Positions 60,256-64,000 of a stretch of 64,000 nt of DNA are shown in pieces (within the stretch, counting starts at the first letter, position 1; each line of letters starts with the position of its first letter). The translations under genes and the position numbers were made by a program. The notes under the pieces were generated by a model that had not been told where the DNA came from, made no database searches, and was given only the letters and a program-made list of their open reading frames with translations. This DNA is from Burkholderia pyrrocinia (GTDB taxonomy: Bacteria > Pseudomonadota > Gammaproteobacteria > Burkholderiales > Burkholderiaceae). The stretch covers positions 62,001-126,000 of the forward strand of contig NZ_CP024904.1 of the NCBI RefSeq assembly GCF_003330765.1, written 5' to 3'.

Positions 60256-61374
60256 ATGCCGGGAAGAACGAGGAGCAGGACGACGCGCACCACGGTGGCG
60301 CTGTTTGCCTGCGTGCAGTTTTGCACGTGGGCGTGGAGTGTGTCGACGCATGCGCTGGCTGAGCGCATGTTGCCGGCCACACAAGCGCTGACGGTGTCCG
60401 CGCCAAAGGACGGGCGCAAGCGGCCGCTCGTTGCGATCGTCGCGGACAACACCGGAACGGAGACGACCGATTTCATCGTTCCCTATTCGATCCTGAAGGC
60501 GTCCGGCGCGGTTGATGTCGTCGCCGTGTCGGTCGACGCTGGGGCCGTCGAATTGATGCCCGCGCTGCGCATGCTGGCCGATACGAACTTCGACCGGTTC
60601 GATGCCGCGATACCTGCCGGGGCCGATGTTGTGATTGTGCCCGCGATGCATCGTGCCGACCGACCGGTGGTAATGGCATGGCTGCAAAAACAGGCCGCTG
60701 CCGGTGCGACGATGGTGGCGATCTGCGATGGCGCGGCGGTGCTCGCGAATGCCGGACTGCTGCGACATCGTACTGCGACGTCTCATTGGTACTCGCGCGA
60801 CGGCCTGCGCCGCCGGTTTGCCGAGACGACCTGGGTTGACGATCGCCGCTACGTGATGGACGGCAATGTGATGACAACGAGCGGCGTGTCGGCGTCCGTT
60901 CCCGCCTCGCTTGCTCTGGTGAGCGCGCTTGCCGGGCCCGCGGCGGCGCGTGAGACTGCACGGAACATCGGTGTGCAAGCCTGGAACGACGATCACGACG
61001 GCAGCCGGTATGGGTTGACCGCGCGTACGATGGCGACCGCGCTGACGAATCGCGTAGCGTTCTGGCGGCACGAGACGTTCGATCTGCCGGTTGAGCCGGG
61101 TTTTGACGAATTGCCGGTCGCGTTGACCGCGGATGCGTGGGTACGGACGTGGCGCAGCGATGTCGTTGCGACGGGAGAGGGGCGGGAGGTTGTATCAAGG
61201 CACGGGTTGAGGTTGTTGACCCGGCCGGCAAGTATCGAGCACGAGCGCGTTACGATTCCGGATGGGCGGCGTGGCGATGCCGTGCTGCCCGGTGCGCTGG
61301 GAGATATAGCGGTGCGCTATGGCGCCACGACGTCAGACTGGGTTGCGCTGCAGCTCGAATACGCGAACGAATAG
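60256..61374 (+). CDS. Exported DJ-1/PfpI-like protein
   Basis: Protein of 372 residues. An N-terminal hydrophobic segment (about 12-36) looks like a signal peptide or anchor. Residues about 55-240 are a DJ-1/PfpI domain (VVIVPAMHRADRPVV; VAICDGAAVLANAG with Cys at the elbow), similar to the sensor part of GlxA proteins but without any DNA-binding domain. The last 130 residues are unassigned. Function unknown. Paired divergently with a full GlxA regulator. Its stop abuts the convergent kinase gene by two bases. Confidence 0.8.
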   Translation: MPGRTRSRTTRTTVALFACVQFCTWAWSVSTHALAERMLPATQALTVSAPKDGRKRPLVAIVADNTGTETTDFIVPYSILKASGAVDVVAVSVDAGAVELMPALRMLADTNFDRFDAAIPAGADVVIVPAMHRADRPVVMAWLQKQAAAGATMVAICDGAAVLANAGLLRHRTATSHWYSRDGLRRRFAETTWVDDRRYVMDGNVMTTSGVSASVPASLALVSALAGPAAARETARNIGVQAWNDDHDGSRYGLTARTMATALTNRVAFWRHETFDLPVEPGFDELPVALTADAWVRTWRSDVVATGEGREVVSRHGLRLLTRPASIEHERVTIPDGRRGDAVLPGALGDIAVRYGATTSDWVALQLEYANE

Positions 61375-61376
61375 GA

Positions 61377-63719
61377 TCAGGCCGGCCCGGCCGCGTCCGT
61401 CTCGGCGTCGAACGACGCATCCGCGATACGCGCGCGTTTCAGCGAGCCGGCCAGCTTCTCGATCGCGTTCAGGTCCAGCGTATCGAGGTGCTCGCGCACG
61501 TCCTGCACGAAGGCTGCATGATCCGGCTCGTCCGCATACTGAGCGAGCCAATCCTCGATATCGGTGAGCCGCCCCTCGCCGACGAGCAGGATCAGCTCGT
61601 CGAGCGCATCGGTGGGCGGGCCGTGGATCGCGTGTGCGGCGATGGCCGGTTCGGCATCGTCGGCCGGATGAAACCGCCGGACGAGCTCCGACGCCGGCAC
61701 GAGCGCGTGCCCGTCGGCCGGCGCGACGATCGCGAACGAGAACGACGTGCCGACGCCCGGCCGGCTGGCGACGGCCAGTTCGCCGCCCATCGCGGCGACG
61801 ATGCGCTGCGCGATGAACAGGCCGAGCCCGGTTCCGCCGTTTACGGCCTGCACCTGCTGGTAGGCGCGAAAGATGTCGCGGGTTCCGCTGATGTCGATTC
61901 CGATGCCGGTATCGGCGACTTCGAACAACAGGCGCCATGCATCGCCTTCCCGCGACGCGTGAACCGACAGCGTGACCATGCCGTCGCGCGTGAACTTCGA
62001 CGCATTGGACAACAGGTTGAGCAGCACCTGCTGCAGTCGCATGCCGTCGATCGATACCGTGCGCGGCACCGCCGTGGCCGGCCGGTAGACGAACCGGTTG
62101 TCCTGCTGCGCGCACAGCGCGACCGCATAGTGGCCGATGTCGTCGAGCAGGCCGGGCAGGTCGGTCGTGTCCGGTGAAACGCCGAGCGGTTGCAGTTCTG
62201 CTTTCGTGAACGCGAGCAATTCGTCGATCAGTGCGAGCTGGTAGCGGATGCTGCGGTCGATCGACCGGATCAGCCGCGCCTGGCCGCGCGTCGCGCTTTG
62301 CAGCAGCAGCTTCGCGTAGCCGTTGATGGTGGACAGCGGCGCGCGCAGGTCGTGGCTGACATAGCCGAGCGTCTCGATCTTCTGCTGCATGTGCGTCGTC
62401 ACCTGTTGCAGCGCGTCGTTGAGCGCGAGCGTGCGCTTCGCGACCTCGTCGCGCAGCCGATCCTGTTCGGTGAGCTGCCAGTGTTCGAGCCGCTTCCTCG
62501 CCTCGGTGCGCTGACGGCCCACGTGGTGGATCCACGCGGCCAGCACCAGCAGGTGCGTGGCGAGCCCGATGATCGCGACGACGGGGTTGGGCGTGATATC
62601 GGACTTCAGCCAGGACAGCATCGGCGGTAGCGCACCCAGGCCGTCGAGCGTGCGCAGCATGATGTTGAAGCTGGCGAACGTGACCGCGATCAGCATCACA
62701 CGGCCCGTCGGCGTCCGGCGGATCGCTAGCGTCAGCGCGATGCCGATGTTCACGAGCGTCAGCACGGTGTTCAGCCGCACGCAGAACCACGTGAAGGTCA
62801 GCAGGTCGCCGAATGCGGCGCCGGCCATCCCCGCGCATTCGAGGCAGAGCATCGTCACGTAGACGGCACGCATCGGTAGCCGTGCCTTCTCGCGATGCGC
62901 GACCGTCAGGACGAACACGATGAAGAGCGCGATCGCCAGGTATGCGAAGATCGGCCCGCTGCGCGCGGCCCACTCGCGCGCGCCGGGCCACAGATACAAG
63001 CCCGTATAACCGCGGTACGCCGCTTCGAACAGCGTCGTGCACAAGGCGATCGCGGCCAGCAGATGGAACACGCTGCTGCGCGAAAAGAACCCGATCAGCA
63101 ACGCGCACCATACGAGTGCGAGCAGCCCGCCGAAGAAACCGAAATCCCACATCGCGGCGCGCAATTCCTGCGCATTCCACGCTTCGCGGGTGAACGCCGC
63201 CGGCGCGAGCCGCATCTCCCTGCGCGACGTGACGCGTATCAGGACGGGCACCTGTTCGCCCGGACGCAGCGTCATGTCGAGTGTCGGATAGCGGGAAGGC
63301 GGGTGGTTCGCGTCGCCGCGGTCGGCCGGGAAACGGCTGTCGAGTGCCCACTTGCCGTTTTGGCCGACATAGAAGTCGACCTGGTCGACGCGCGCGTCGC
63401 GAATCACCAGCACCAGCGGGCGCGCCGCGTTGTCGCGGTTGGCCAGCGTCGCGCGAACCCACCAGGCCGACCGGGAGAACGAGACGTTGAACGAAGGTGT
63501 GGTTGCCGCGGGCGCGCCGGGAGACGGGGCGGCGAGCCGTGCGGCGACCTGGTCGACGGACATCGTCGTGCTGGCGTCCTCGAATACCGACACCGATTCC
63601 AGTTGTGCGGGGTCGGGCGTCGATGCGGCCCGGGCCGTCGCGCAGGTGACGGCCAACGCCATCAGGAGCGGCAGCAATGCGCGACGTCCGGCTGCCCAGG
63701 CCGCGTATGGCCTATGCAT
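61377..63719 (-). CDS. 7TMR-DISM sensor histidine kinase
   Basis: Protein of 780 residues. Signal peptide, then a periplasmic 7TMR-DISMED2-type domain (about 40-185; SAWWVRATLANRDN, RYPTLDMTLRPGEQVPVLIRV), seven membrane segments (about 190-395), a HisKA domain with phospho-acceptor H456 in YVSHDLRAPLSTINGYAKLL, and HATPase_c with N box LLNLLSNASKF, VADTGIGID and GGTGLGLFIA. About 90 residues of unassigned sequence follow. No receiver domain and no response regulator adjoins. The start overlaps the stop of the AraC gene by eight bases, so an AraC-type protein may be its operon partner. Confidence 0.93.
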   Translation of the reverse strand: MHRPYAAWAAGRRALLPLLMALAVTCATARAASTPDPAQLESVSVFEDASTTMSVDQVAARLAAPSPGAPAATTPSFNVSFSRSAWWVRATLANRDNAARPLVLVIRDARVDQVDFYVGQNGKWALDSRFPADRGDANHPPSRYPTLDMTLRPGEQVPVLIRVTSRREMRLAPAAFTREAWNAQELRAAMWDFGFFGGLLALVWCALLIGFFSRSSVFHLLAAIALCTTLFEAAYRGYTGLYLWPGAREWAARSGPIFAYLAIALFIVFVLTVAHREKARLPMRAVYVTMLCLECAGMAGAAFGDLLTFTWFCVRLNTVLTLVNIGIALTLAIRRTPTGRVMLIAVTFASFNIMLRTLDGLGALPPMLSWLKSDITPNPVVAIIGLATHLLVLAAWIHHVGRQRTEARKRLEHWQLTEQDRLRDEVAKRTLALNDALQQVTTHMQQKIETLGYVSHDLRAPLSTINGYAKLLLQSATRGQARLIRSIDRSIRYQLALIDELLAFTKAELQPLGVSPDTTDLPGLLDDIGHYAVALCAQQDNRFVYRPATAVPRTVSIDGMRLQQVLLNLLSNASKFTRDGMVTLSVHASREGDAWRLLFEVADTGIGIDISGTRDIFRAYQQVQAVNGGTGLGLFIAQRIVAAMGGELAVASRPGVGTSFSFAIVAPADGHALVPASELVRRFHPADDAEPAIAAHAIHGPPTDALDELILLVGEGRLTDIEDWLAQYADEPDHAAFVQDVREHLDTLDLNAIEKLAGSLKRARIADASFDAETDAAGPA

Positions 63720-64000
63720 CGCCGTGGTGCTCCCGGGGCGTGGCGGGCGAATTGACCGCGTTGCGCTGGCGTCGCCAGTCGGACGGCGTGATGCCGAAGC
63801 GTTCGCGGAACGCCGTCGCGAAATTGCCCGGCGTGGAAAACCCGATTTCCTCGGCGATGTCGCCGATCCCCATCGACGTTTCCGCGAGAAAGTGCATCGC
63901 AGCCCGCAGGCGCGTGTCGCGCAGGTACTCGAACACGGTCTGGCCGAGATTGTCGCGGAACACGCGCGACAGGCGTTTTTCGTGCGTGCCGACTTGCCGG
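63712..64000 (-). CDS. AraC-family regulator, C-terminal part (5' end outside window)
   Basis: The frame stays open to the right edge; about 95 residues are visible. They form the AraC DNA-binding domain: VGTHEKRLSRVFRDNLGQTV, DIAEEIGFSTPGNFATAFRE and RFGITPSDWRRQ. Stop at 63712 lies inside the kinase gene start, so the two are co-translated. The N-terminal domain is not in view. Confidence 0.92.
   Translation of the reverse strand, partial: RQVGTHEKRLSRVFRDNLGQTVFEYLRDTRLRAAMHFLAETSMGIGDIAEEIGFSTPGNFATAFRERFGITPSDWRRQRNAVNSPATPREHHGDA

Overview
The window is high-GC DNA with dense, often overlapping operons. Gene content (Kdo/galactose-type exopolysaccharide genes, short H-NS-like protein, GlxA and AraC regulators, PQQ dehydrogenase, pentose/galactose ABC importers) fits a Burkholderia, probably a B. 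cepacia-complex relative. The accessory character suggests a secondary chromosome, but that is inference. No rRNA, tRNA, CRISPR array, insertion sequence or phage gene was seen.

Region 1 (1-16428) looks like one PQQ alcohol-oxidation module. On the minus strand lie a PQQ-dependent alcohol dehydrogenase with the extra aspartate of lanthanide enzymes, a periplasmic binding protein fused to cytochrome c, a high-potential iron-sulfur protein and an RpoD-like sigma factor cut by the left edge. Divergent from these is a tonB-exbB-exbD-TonB-dependent receptor operon. After a proline iminopeptidase come a sigma-54 activator and pqqABCDE. Four sigma-54 (-24/-12) promoters with the correct GG-N10-GC spacing precede the dehydrogenase, tonB, the activator itself and pqqA. 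Paired or tripled GCAACA boxes lie upstream of three of them. This predicts one regulon joining cofactor synthesis, probable metal or cofactor uptake, enzyme and electron carriers.

Region 2 (16429-19630) is A+T-richer, with long gene-poor stretches around one divergent GlxA/AraC-like regulator, several hairpins and a short tandem repeat.

Region 3 (19631-37424) is a Wzx/Wzy exopolysaccharide cluster: initiating phosphotransferase, Wza, Wzb, Wzc, flippase, KpsS-like Kdo transferase, O-acetyltransferase, two glycosyltransferases and a complete CMP-Kdo pathway (KdsD, KdsA, KdsC, KdsB). On the opposite strand are a sialidase-fold exported protein, a Wzy-like polymerase, a PAP2 phosphatase and GalU. 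One initiator, two glycosyltransferases, one Kdo transferase and one acetyltransferase match the known acetylated galactose-galactose-galactose-Kdo repeat of Burkholderia.

Region 4 (37776-38449) has an orphan short FlhD-like protein and an H-NS-like protein. Region 5 (39041-53152) is sugar catabolism: a YtfQRT-YjfF-type importer, aldose epimerase, XylR, XylA, XylB and XylFGH. Region 6 (53269-64000) holds a diguanylate cyclase, a LacI regulator with two identical palindromic operators controlling a sugar-acid transporter and dehydratase, a GlxA/DJ-1 pair, a 7TMR-DISM histidine kinase and an AraC protein cut by the right edge.
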